DNA from: Pelargonium tetragonum
Lineage: Eukaryota; Streptophyta; Magnoliopsida; Geraniales; Geraniaceae
Assembly (NCBI GenBank): GCA_036897445.1
Contig: JAYMTL010000004.1
Location: forward strand, 1-64,000
Length of the DNA: 64,000 bases
Direction of reading: 5' to 3'
Shown here: in pieces, positions 1 to 11,300 of the stretch
How positions within the stretch are numbered: the stretch's first letter is position 1
How the letters are laid out: each line of letters starts with the position of its first letter
The notes under the pieces: generated by a model
The model's database searches: none
What the model saw: only the letters and a program-made list of their open reading frames with translations
What the model was told of the DNA's origin: nothing
Made by a program: the position numbers and the translations under genes

Positions 1-235
1 GAAGGAATTACTCCTTCATTCCAGTTACAGTAGAACTCTTAGGGAATTAGATAGGTATTATAAATATGGAGTGACTTACCTACAGTAGAAAGGAATTTTA
101 GGACTCTCCTTGCTAAACTAAGATGTTAGAGAATCAGAATTAAAGAATCCTTTAGCTACACCAGCCAAGAGTATAATATAGTAGAGTAAGGAGGATAGGA
201 ATATAAGTATAATAGGGGATAGGGGGAAGTAGATT

Positions 236-255
236 ATTGTCTTAATGTAGCTAGT
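236..255 (+). repeat. 20-bp dispersed direct repeat, copy 1
   Basis: A 20-base word (attgtcttaatgtagctagt) recurs exactly at 4124-4143 in the same orientation. It lies in low-complexity DNA rich in TAG and GTA, so some similarity by chance is possible, but a 20-base identity is unlikely. Other words shared between the same two zones suggest an old segmental duplication. Confidence 0.6.
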
Positions 256-761
256 TTCTTATTGTAGTTTTAGTTGTTTACTTTTTTAAGGTAGATTCCT
301 CTTTATAGAGAGAACCCTGTATAGTTTAGAGTATTGTACTAATGTAACTAATGTACTTCAGGCTAGTTAGTTATAGAGTAGTCTATTACCGCGGGATTCT
401 CCCTTTCTTTTTCTATCTTTTTAGAGTAAGCAGTAAGCAACTAAAAGCACATAAAAAGACGTTCTGGATAGTTTAGGGGTGTTCTTGTTTCATTTTGTAA
501 ACGAATTTCTCTTTTGTGGGAAAGAAATTCATGTACTTTTTCCCTATTAAATGAGTAGTCTATCTAGTCAGATCTTGTAAAAGAAGTAGAATGAATAAAT
601 CCCAAAACAAATCACCTACACCTATAGAAAACGCTTATCAGTTACTCATTTCTAAGAAGGGTTTTCTCTCCTTATTTGTAAAGCCGGTAAACCCAAAGTT
701 CTGCGCATTAGAAAAGACATTACCTGATTATTGGTAAGGCACCCGTCAATTGAAGAAGTGC

Positions 762-775
762 CCATGGGTTATAAT
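762..775 (+). repeat. 14-bp word shared with 4195-4208
   Basis: The word ccatgggttataat occurs here and at 4195-4208, in the same order relative to the 20-bp repeat (236 then 762; 4124 then 4195). The spacing differs greatly, 507 versus 52 bases. A related word (gtgggttata) lies near 11,045. On its own it is weak evidence; its order supports a decayed duplication of the left end. Confidence 0.4.
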
Positions 776-859
776 CCCTTTATCTCCTAAAATGAAAGGG
801 CTTGTTTACTAAAATATAAGAGTGAATTTCTAAATGAATGATAGCTAATCTTCCTATTT

Positions 860-1260
860 TTATAAAATCGCTAGGAAGCTGAGGAAGCTGTTGAGGAAGT
901 TGTTCTACTTGTTGTTGTTTCTTAAGTGTCTTCTGTTGTTAGAGCTGCATCTTCTATTGCTTCTGTATCTGTACTAGTTGATTAAGAGCTAATACTATAA
1001 TACCTATAAGCTTAAGTAGTTGTTTAACTATAAGTATAATAATAATATATGTATTAATTAGTTAATGTATTAGTATATACTGTAGTTAATGTAGTTCTTG
1101 TTCTATTGCAGCCTAAAGGGGTTTTAGGGCTATCGCACCTTAAACAATATATATGTATTTCTTGTTGTATTTCTTTAGTAGTTATTTAGTTGTTAATGTA
1201 TTGGGGTAGAGGGTACTCCCCTAAACATATAGTGTAGTTGTTTGTCTTTAAGTTATCTTA
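860..1260 (-). repeat. A-rich low-complexity unit, minus orientation
   Basis: Read on the minus strand this is an A-rich tract of ACTA/ATAAT words, followed at about 860-980 by a segment with Ala/Thr/Ser/Gln-type codons (plus-strand words such as aagctgttgaggaag). The layout matches the plus-strand units at 44-55.6 kb: A-rich tract first, codon-biased tail second. A 15-base word (ttaatgtattagtat, 1062-1076) recurs at 4981-4995. The triplet TCA is absent from about 840 to 1320, which reflects low complexity. I do not recognise a protein. Confidence 0.35.
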
Positions 1261-1555
1261 CTCTTGTTTCTTTATCGGTTGGGAGTAGAGAACCTTAGAT
1301 TGAATAGGAGTGAATCTATAATTACCGACTGACACAAAGGAGGCCATAGAGTCTTTAAAAGTACGTATACCCTCAGCAACACACTTCTTCTGATTCTACT
1401 CACCTTGACCTCTTTTCTTATGTCTTATGCTTATTAACATTTCGTATTACAAGCCATGTTAAAAGGATGGTGATAGGAAAAAACACCTTACCTATCACCA
1501 TAAACTGAGGAAAAAAGCTCTTTTAGATATAAACTTTAGTGTTGTTTTAATCTGT

Positions 1556-1840
1556 ATTACTGGATTACTGGGTTCTTTATCTTACAATGGATTGAAGGTA
1601 AGGAGTTGCCTTTATGCCTGTTCCTATTCCTATTGTGCAGGGGATTCTTTCCAGGTATTCCAGGTATCGGATCTTCCTCTCCAAAGCGGGAGAATGCAAA
1701 GTGGCTGTCTTCGACACCTTCTTTTCTTCTTAGTCTTAGATCTCTATTATACCTATACATTACTATCTCTTTTCCTTATTCTTTCTACTACTCTAGATAC
1801 TCTATAATACTTTAGCAAAGTAAGATCTTTCTTAGCTTGA
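1556..1840 (-). repeat. A-rich unit with Arg/Lys-rich tail, minus orientation
   Basis: On the minus strand, an A-rich tract near 1760-1840 leads into a 67-codon open frame (1760 to 1557) that starts MYRYNRDLRLRRKEG and is rich in Arg, Asn and Lys. No known domain is recognised, and a frame this short is expected by chance many times in this window. The stretch 1604-1640 resembles 4858-4880, both holding gttgcct and cctattgtg. It is best treated as a member of the dispersed A-rich unit family rather than as a gene. Confidence 0.3.
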
Positions 1841-3783
1841 GTCCCTATTTTATTAAAACAATAACCCTTGTTAATGAATCCCGAAAAAATAGAAATAAGA
1901 CAATATATAGTAACTTTAATAACCAGCTAGATAAGTTAACTTTTTCAAAAAAGTATAACAAAGTATAGGAAGTGGAATCCCAATTAGCTAGTTTCTATTA
2001 TAGGATATAGGAGAAAGAATTTGAGGACATGTTAAAAAAGAGAAGTTCCTATATTGTATATTATTTAGGAGTGCTCTATCCATGTCTATATAGGGTTTTT
2101 AAACTCAAGGGAGTTTTTTACATAACATATGTAATACTTAAAAAAGGATTCTTAATAGCTAAGAAAATGCAAGTTCAACCTTAGGTTCAGGTTAGGTTTT
2201 ATAGGGAAAAGTTCCTAAATATAAGTGAAATTTATTAACAAGATAGCTTATCCAGTTTTCTTCTTTATTGTTAAAGTTAAATAGTTAAGTCCGCTAATCT
2301 AATCCAAGGAAAATAAAAGTCAATTTAAAAGTCATAGAATTTCCGTAGCTATCTAGAGTATCTTTACATGCTCCCTTTAGTTGTTGCTTTGTTTCATTGA
2401 GTTTGCATTTGCTAAAAGCTTTCGCGGTTAACAAAAAAGGTTTAGAGGCTGATCTAGCTTCAGTACTCTTGTTCTAAAAAAGATTCTAAACCAGGATATA
2501 GAGAGTTGTTATACTTTCTTTTTGGGAAAAAGATAGAAAACCGAGTGTTTTACAAGAAAGCTATCTAAAGAGCTTCTGCTAAAGGTTTTTAAGTAAGTAT
2601 AATAAGGTTTGTAAGGGGAGGCACGTAAGCAAGGAGTTTTTACCCTAAAAAATCTAAAGTTTTAAGGATTTCCCTTTTAGTTAAATTAAGATCTTTCAGA
2701 GGAGTTCCTATTTCTTTTTAAGCAAGTCAAAAGGTTCCTTTTTCAGAAATTAAGAGCTATAAAGTCTAAAATTTTAAAGTAAGGAGTTGCCTTCGTGTTC
2801 CTTTAACGAGCTGCTTCGTTTCCGCTAAGGACAACCTTGAGCGAGGTAGGGTCCCTCATTTTCAGTCTAGTTATTATAAATTATAAAGCCAAGAAAGCTA
2901 AGGGAAACGTTGCGGGGTTCTTTTAGTTGTTTTCGAATTGAGCAATCCCGGGGTTATAGGAAGACTCTTATAGTTCTTTGGTAGGTTGTCTAAAAAAGGG
3001 ATTTCCCTAAGGTCCGGTTAACTATAACTATATAGGAGGAAGCACAAATCTAAGACGCGGAGAATTCCCGGTGATTAGAACCCAGGAATGCCGGGGATAA
3101 TAAAGAAAAGAGAACTTAATATGGGACAAAGAATGCGGCGAAGTTTATATCTGTATTTCTAAATTTTATAGAGCATTCTCGAAACTTATAAAGCCTGCTT
3201 TAATTTAAACTTACTCTGGCTCTTCACTTTTTTTTACTTCTATTGTCAAAAAGATCTTAAAATACTAAACTCTACCCTTTATATTAGAGAAAATTCCGGC
3301 ACAAAAAAATTAACTTTGGTAGGCGTCTTTGGTGAATTGAGGTTCTATGAAAATGCTTTAATACCCGTCCTTATTTGGACAGTCGATTATGCTATGGGAT
3401 CCGGTTAGTTATACTATAGAGGTTCGCTGGGGGTTCTCTTGATATTTTAGAAATCGGCTTTTAGTATACATTATATTAAAGGTTACATCCAAATTTGAGC
3501 CTTTGCTATTCCTGGACTATAACTCCATTTGGTTAACCCAGGTATTAGAGACACTAAAAATTCTACTAAAATCTATTTAATTGCAGGGGTTCCTTTTCCG
3601 ATGAACTAAGAAACATAGTACCAAATTCAAACTTTAGAGTTCTTGTGTTTTTATCAACAATTGTAGGGTATAACCCAAGTGAGCGGGATTCTCATGAGTA
3701 CTTTACCCAATGCAAATGCTACTATAACTGGAACTGGTAGTTTTTGTTTTATAAATTCTGGAGAGAGTCGTATGCTTTCTAGC
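1841..3783. other. Non-genic AT-rich stretch
   Basis: I see no gene, RNA or long repeat here. The word taaggagttgcctt occurs at about 1598 and again at about 2780. Short GC motifs such as ggagttcc (near 2701) are scattered through it, as elsewhere in the window. Confidence 0.5.
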
Positions 3784-3829
3784 AAGGAGCTCCCTTTTAT
3801 CTTCTTAAGGAGCTCCCTTTTATCTTCTT
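3784..3829. repeat. Perfect tandem duplication, 2 x 23 bp
   Basis: Two adjacent identical 23-base units, 3784-3806 and 3807-3829, each contain the 8-bp palindrome GGAGCTCC (3786-3793 and 3809-3816). The exact identity points to a recent slippage or recombination event. It is the clearest sign in the left half that the GC motifs take part in local rearrangement. No gene overlaps it convincingly; open frames on both strands here are under 70 codons and unrecognised. Confidence 0.9.
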
Positions 3830-4123
3830 TTGGATACTTCAAAGCCTTTTTTGCGAGGCTAGGGCAAGGTTCTATTTCTTAGGAGTTTATTCCTCCCGCA
3901 ACTCTCTTTTTAATTAATATTTAGTTCTGAGATATAAATACAAAGAAGTTTTTTTATTAAAGAGCGGGCCTTGCTTAGGTAGATGACGAGACTCCCCAAG
4001 GAGGAATTTTCTTCCTAACTAGAATTGTTCTAATACTCTTTTTTTAGTGGAGCTTTAGAACTCTTGAATTTTAAAGGCACTTGTTTTAGGAGGAGCAGAA
4101 GCTGCGTTAGGAGTACTGTAGCT

Positions 4124-4143
4124 ATTGTCTTAATGTAGCTAGT
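4124..4143 (+). repeat. 20-bp dispersed direct repeat, copy 2
   Basis: Exact second copy of the 20-base word at 236-255, same orientation. It is followed 51 bases later by a copy of the 14-base word also found at 762-775. Confidence 0.6.
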
Positions 4144-4834
4144 AGTTAGTTATTCTTATAGTTTATAGTTACTTTAATGGTAAACGATAGGAATCCATGG
4201 GTTATAATGGTCTTTGTACTTCTTTCCTTTTACATCCCTAAACCAAACAATTCAAAAAGGGGCTTACTTGGCACCTAAACTAAGGATAAAAAGCATTCCC
4301 GACCCCTTTCTTTACAGGAAATTAACGGATTTCCAGGCTTTCCATTTAAAGTTTTCTTATTTAAAGAGATAGGGAAAGGTGTAGTCTACTTGTGTTTTGT
4401 CTTACCTTGTTTCTTCTAGGTTTCTTTCTGGATAAGGTAGAGTCTTTCAGATCAAGGATTTTTTGAGTAATAATAAGTTTGACTTATTAAGAGAGGGTTC
4501 TAACAGGAAAAATGACAGAAGTAAGTATTGAGAAGCGGACAAAATCCGGGTAATTCTAAAAAAGGGAGGGATTCCGTTGCGGACTTAAGCAATTTAAGGA
4601 GTTAAAGCATAGGGGATGTAAGGGGAGTTTAGTATACTAAAAAGGGGACTTGAAGGATCTTATTTAAATTAATCTTAATTAACTTTCTACCCATTTTGTA
4701 TCTTTGCTAAGTTAAGTAAGGGGCTGATCTCAGCTACTAAGCAGAAAAGGGAAAAGATATAATCCACCACTTCCATGCAAATCCTCAAAGTTTTAGGTCG
4801 AATCTAAATTAGACTGTTAACGAAGATTTAAAAG

Positions 4835-5030
4835 CCCTTTTAGGAGTACACCTACCTGTTGCCTGTACCTATTGTGTATTCTTCTTAGGTAGTTGTAGTT
4901 AAGGGAGTATCTTACCCATTAGTAGTAGAATGCTCTATTATATTAGTTATGGAATACTTTATATAATAGAATAGGAACGATTAATGTATTAGTATTTCTT
5001 TTAGGAGATAGTTATCTATTTCTTGTTAAG
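4835..5030 (-). repeat. A-rich low-complexity unit, minus orientation
   Basis: Minus-strand A-rich tract made of ACTAATA/AATATA words, with a tail (plus strand 4858-4880) resembling 1604-1640. The word at 4981-4995 is identical to 1062-1076. This is the third minus-oriented member of the A-rich unit family at the left end; the members at 44-55.6 kb are plus-oriented. Confidence 0.35.
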
Positions 5031-5329
5031 GGAGAAACCCTCAGGCTCCCAGTGCTTATCATAAAAAGAGTATACGAACCCTGTAGGAGAATGAGGATAG
5101 CTCCTTTTTGCCGGCCGAGAGGTACCAAGGTTAATGTTTGATAGTTTATTGAATATACCTACTGACGTTCTAACCTCCTTATTCATCATAATCTTAAAAG
5201 GACTCCCTTTTTACCCAAACGACCTAGACCTACCCGACTGCACACCTTTTTTACTTAGAACTTTCTCTTTATTATGTAGCTTGAAAGCCTAACTCTTATT
5301 TAACCTTCCCTTTTTAACGCTTCTTAAGC

Positions 5330-5339
5330 AGGGGCCCCT
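5330..5339. repeat. GC palindrome AGGGGCCCCT
   Basis: A perfect 10-bp palindrome in AT-rich DNA. Its GGGGCCCC core occurs three times in the window (also 31881 and 36381). I estimate about 0.04 occurrences by chance at this base composition. Confidence 0.85.
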
Positions 5340-8300
5340 AAGGGTTAACCCGGATTCGCTCTTTATTCTTTTGGGGTTAGAAGCTTGAGCCCCTATTATG
5401 AATTTTTTTAGAAAAGAATTCCGCAAGTCCCCAAGTTTAATATTGAACATTTTATTTACAAGCAGGGTTCCCTTGAGATAGAAGTCCAGCCGGAAAAAAG
5501 AAAATCGTTACGGTATCGAAAGCTCGGGGTATAAGACCCTATATAGAATATAAAGACTCAGTTAGAAAAACTCGTTTTAGCAACCAATAGCACGCCTTAG
5601 ATCTAGTTACACGCTTAGTAAACTTACTTACTCCACGCTCTCAAGATCAATACTAGGCTAGGCCACTTAACTTTTAAAAATAAGTAGAAGTAGAAACTTA
5701 AAAACTTATTTATAAAGAACTCTTCCTGAGAGAGTCAAACAGAATAACCAAGGTTTTCGTAAACATAACATAGGATAATCAAAAATTTTCTAAGGAAACG
5801 CCCTGGGGCAAAACTCCTTGTAAAGTGGATTGTAATTATGGATAATAGTATACTTAGAGGGCTTCTCTTCGAAAGAATTAAATACTCCGCACCTAACCTA
5901 AGTAACTAGCAGTGGAACCTTCTGAAGTCAAGAGACCTTGTCCTAGTAAAATGAAGTAAGGGCAACACCCTTTTGAATTGGAGAGAAATTCTTTTTAACT
6001 GGTTAACTAACAGGGAAATTCTTAAGGAGAACTCGCATTTAGGAGTCCTTTGCTCGTATCAAGGTAGAGAGCCCCGGCTTGGACGTTCGTACCCAAATAA
6101 GTACTCTTTTAATGTGTATAAAAGGATCCGTTTTTAGAGAAGTCCCTTTACTTACGGAGTTAACCCCTACTAAATTTTTATGCACAGGAGTACAGGATTA
6201 AATAGAAGGTTTATAAGGCTTACGCTTCTTTTGTGACCCCAACTTCTAGTTATAGATGGATCAAATTCCCTATTATATATCTTGAAAGTCTCGGGATAGT
6301 TACTGCCCCATATTGCTGAGAGCGGTAATTGTTGTAAACTGATGTATATATGAAATATAAAAAACTAGCGAGGTATTAACCTTATAAACAAGAGGAACCC
6401 ACTATTAGTCTTTAGCCCATAAGTAAGACTAACCCAATGAGCGGACGAACTCCCGCGAGCCGTTAACTTAGGAATTACCCTACCGCCCCTTTATTAACTC
6501 AAAAGAAAAAGAAGCTCACAAGCTATCTAATCTAAATAAAATCCCTCTTGACCAATATACACAAAATTCTAGGATAGATAATAAAATGAGTATAATACCT
6601 CTAACTGAGCAAAGCCCGGGATTTCCTATTTTTCAGAAGTCCTTTTGAATACAAAGGGGCGTCCCTTTATCTATTTCAAGTACAAGGGCCTCATTAGAAA
6701 AGAAAATGGAATTTCTTTAGTTACAACTAAGAGGAAGCTCTAGTCCTTCATATCTCTGTTCTTGTAATAAACATAGGGAAAATCCTTTTGAATTTATGGC
6801 AAAGGGATGATTTTCAGCACTTTCTATGTATCAGTAACCGAAGTTTAAAGAGAACTCTTCTGGAGATATCTGCTCTACTAAGGAAATCCCGTGGATATTC
6901 GGACATTTAAAAAGCTCCCGCTTTCTTAGTTAATCCAGTTAATGAATAGTAAAAACTTCCTTGGTTGCCTTTATCAAAATATAGATAAACCCACTGCTTT
7001 GCACTTAGAATACTTTCATAATTATATTCTTTGCTTTGAATAAGCTTTGAAAAATGAGTAAATCTTCTTTATATATCTCGCTAAGTCTAGTTTCTTATAA
7101 CAAAACCCTTAATTCCGAGCGAGGATAAATAGGTCCTAGTGGATTCCCTAACAAACTTACTGTAAACGAAAGCAGGTTTACTTAGGCTTATGTTAATGAC
7201 AAACCGGTGTGGGTTTAGTTCCTGAAAGAAAGTAGGCCCTTGTACTATATGAAATCAACAAGAAAGGGATCCATTTTAAGTTAACCAAGAAGTTCTCTCT
7301 AACGAGCCTTTTTTAAACCATATCCATCGGTTAAGCCCTTGTTGTTAAATTATACGCCGGTTTTTCGCAATCCTAGCGGGGAAACCCCTAAAATATAAGA
7401 CGAGTTAGAATACACCTTTAAAGAGTCTTTTATACAAGGATCCTTTCTTTCTAAAGTGACGCACATAGAATCTAGGAGTCTTTTTTGCTTTAATTACTCA
7501 CTGGAGTATCCAGCGCCATTTTTTTCTAAGATAGAATAGAAAAGTTTGCACTACTGACTTTGACCCTCAAGGAATAAACCCTTTACTATTTTATGAGCTA
7601 TTCCTTTTTAAAACTGCATAGCTTCATAGGAGGAAACCCAATAAAAGAAGTCCTCGCCGGTCTTATACCCGAAGATTTCATTTGCTTAACCATACCCACA
7701 TTTAGAATCAACACTCAGAAATACCTTGAATTAAGAATGTTGTATCCCCGTTTAGACTTTCATTATTTTATTTTGAAACCAAAGCAGCTAAGTAGTATAC
7801 TACAAAAACCCATCAATATGAAAAATGGAAAACTCGGGTTTTTATTCGTTTTACAAGACTCTATACTTGAACTTGTTAAGCGGGCGGGAGTAAAGAATAA
7901 GCATTCTTATAAGTATTCTTAAATGAGCGGTACGATTTAATATCCTGCTAGAAAAGAGACTCCTGGTGTTCAGAAAGTATACGTAAAGGTGAAGGGAGCA
8001 AGAAAAGATATTCTAAGTCTAAAAGTAGAATTAGATAAAACCAAAGATAATGAGCGCTAGCCAAGAGACTTTCTAGTAAAAGTTCGCTATTACTTCAACT
8101 GCTCGATACTTAAAGGGGAGCCCTTTATGGAGTAAAAAGTCAAGCTATAGCTTTTTTAAAGCGCTTGGGTATTGTAACAAAAGGGGCTCTGGGTTATACA
8201 ACTGCCCAGGAATAAGGAGCTTATCAATGCGCGTTAGTTAGCTAAGTCATTTTTTATTATAAAGAACTAACTTCTTTAACTTCCCCATAAGCTAAGAGTG

Positions 8301-11300
8301 TCTTAATTTCGATGGAATATACTGGAGCAAAATACAGAAGTATGGGAGCTTTGCAGCTTATGCAAATTGACAGTATTTACTCGTTTTATAACAAGCGAGC
8401 GCTTTGATTTGAAGAGTTAAGCAAGAAATTCTTAGGGCAGCTATATTAGGCAAATCAAAAAGAATAGGAAAATTATGCAAAATTGGGGTTTCACCTTTTG
8501 ATTCTTTAGAAACCGCCCCGCGTTTGTACCCGTGGATATAGGAAGCTCTTACGATACAGAAAAAACCCTTTGTAGAGCCCCAATCTTTCCTCATTATCCA
8601 GTTCTATGTCTTTTATTTTAGTTCGCGTGTGGGTTAAAAAGAGACATAAATCTAAGGGTAATTCAAGGTAAGCTAACTGTTAGGAGACTTTTCTTGAAGT
8701 AATTACTTTTCAAGTTGTTCGTTAAGTAGTAGTCTAAATTAGACCCTTAAGAAACTTAAGGGCTCTTTGGGGTTGCTTATCTAGGTTGAGTAATTAGATA
8801 GAGCCAAAGTCACAATTCTTAGTTTACAAAGTGAACTTATAATAAAAGGAAGTTAAGGAGTTTTTCCTACTTATGAGATGCAGTTTCTAGCTAAAGATCC
8901 ACTCAGGTTTTCAGTCTAGTAAAGGGTTCTTAGACAGCCTCCTCCCTCATAATGGTAAAAAGAATTTAACCCAACCCCGTTATTAGGGGCTTTTACAAAA
9001 GCCTTTCTTTTATTAAAAATTAGAATTCTTTCTAGATCTACAATCTACACAAACGAAAGTAGGAAATATCCGTGTCGTTAACAAGGAATCGGACGGGCAC
9101 TTTCATAAGAATTCCTAACTTCTGAAACCTATTGCTTACTTTTTAGGAGTTACTGGTAAAAAAATTTTTTATCAAGCTAGCCAGCTTTATGCCCTACTAC
9201 TTGAAGTGAATAAAAAAAGATACAGAGTAGAGTAGGGATCTCAAAACTTTTAGTAATATAGAGTTCCCTTTAATAATACCAACGGAAAAAGCTCTCAAAA
9301 GTAAACCCACCTAAGAATATAGCAGATTATATAACCCAAGAATCTCGTAGGTATGGGTTTCAAAGAGAGGCTACTCTCGGTAAAATAAAGACCTAATTAT
9401 GTATATAACGTAAATTTGAGTTTATAGGTTACAACAGTAGGGTAAGGACGACCCTTTTTGCTTTAAAAAGTCTGCAGTGTCTTTCTTTCACTTTAGGAGG
9501 ATATTAACATTGTTGACGGAGTTTCCGTACTCAAATACAAGTAGAAGGGAGTATTCTCTTCTGTTCCCTCTGTTCTACGGCAGTGTTCAAAATCTAGGAT
9601 CCCGCTAATATTAGATTAGACCCCTTTTTCTTGTTTTTAGGTAATGACCGTGTAAGTATAAAAGTTCCGCTTATGGTGATATAAAATGCTTTTTAGGGCC
9701 AGCTCCTATTTTTAATAAGCCCGGGGCTATGGCTATAGTAGTCTTTTTTCTTATATATTTCGGATATTAGGTCTTCTCTAAGAGCACCCTACATACTTTA
9801 GTAAGAGATCCGGAGAAAGATAGAGCGACTCTTATACGAGTCTTTTTATTGAAAAGTTCTAAGCAAAAATTTAAAGTAAAAGAGTTGAAATTTTTTTATC
9901 CGTAAAGCAGTAGAGGTATAGAAACAGGTTAAGAGTTTTCACGTAGTAAGGTCTTTCTGGTTTCTCGAAGAGGACTCTATATTATAATTATTTTAATTTG
10001 TCTTGGCTTCGAGTCTACGATAAGTTTTGAGGCGTAGTTGTTTGCCAGATACACTAATATTGAGAAAGTCAAACCCACAAGAACAGTATATAAAGAAGGA
10101 AGGAATCCTTTATAAATTTTATTCCTTAAAACCCCAGGAATTGGGGGTTGAGTTGATATAAAATCTCGAAAACGACCACTCTCACATCGTTTACATATAC
10201 TGTAGTAAGATTAGGCTAATATCCGGTGGAATAAGTCAAAACTTTTAGGCTTTTATAGGACTTGCTAAGAAACCCCGAAATCCTATTTGCGATACAAGAG
10301 TTCTGGTATATTAAAGTTTCTGTACATCTTTAAAATAGGAAGGAAGTTCATATGTAATTAAAGTTACCGACGCAATAATATACCCTACTAACGAGAAAGC
10401 CTTTTTCTTAGTTTTTTATTAGGTATTACTAATACTAAGATAAGCCTCTGAAAACCGGGCATTAAATTCTTAAGGTACGAGTTAGATTTCCCTAGTCTGT
10501 TAAGTAGATTTTTCGGGGATCTAAAACCTGGGGTTATGCTCTAGTAAACTAGAAGAGGAAGCCCCTGCCGTTCGTGTTGTTAAATCGCTTAAACAGGAAT
10601 TGTCAAATAGAGTTTCTTTACTTCCAATTCTGCACAAGGAAACCCAAAACGAATCTCTAACTAGTAAAAGGGGTATAAAAAAATTAGAATATCAGATACA
10701 AAAAAAGTAAAAACGTCGGGCCTAATAGGCAAACAGGATTGCGGATCTTTAACTTAGTTTAGAAAATCCCTTGCGATCCCAAGTAGCTAAAACGCCCGAA
10801 TGGACTTCCTTTTATTTTATTAAATACCGTCCTAAACCTAAAATGAAATCCGAGGAACACGAATAAGAAGACCCCTTACTTTAGGAGTCCCTATAGTACT
10901 TCAAAAGGGTTAATTTAATATAAAATAAAGTGGATCTGGATTAATAAAAAGGGCGAAAGTGACCAGAATATTATCCCTCTAGTAAAGAATTGTTTTACCT
11001 ATTTAGCGTTCTATTTTATATACTTCATTACTTGCTTTTCAGAAAATGCCCCGTGGGTTATACCTTCCTTATGGAGCTGTACTCCTATAGTACCTATCTT
11101 ATGGGTCTTTGTCTTACCTATATGACTAACTTTCGGAAGAGGTTAGAGGAACTGTAACTCCAAAACTATATACTACAAATCTCTAAACGCTCCCTTAAAA
11201 ACTCCTAGATAACTTATACAGATTCGTAACAAAGCTACTAAGACAAGGCATAGTTCAAGTCTTATCCTACTAAATGGGGAATACCCCTTCAGAAAACAGG

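Noticed and set aside
7593-7922. Plus-strand open frame of about 109 codons beginning MSYSFLKLHSF
   Set aside because: Longest frame in the window, but two to three of this length are expected by chance. It has no recognisable domain, no clear signal before the start and no conserved neighbour.
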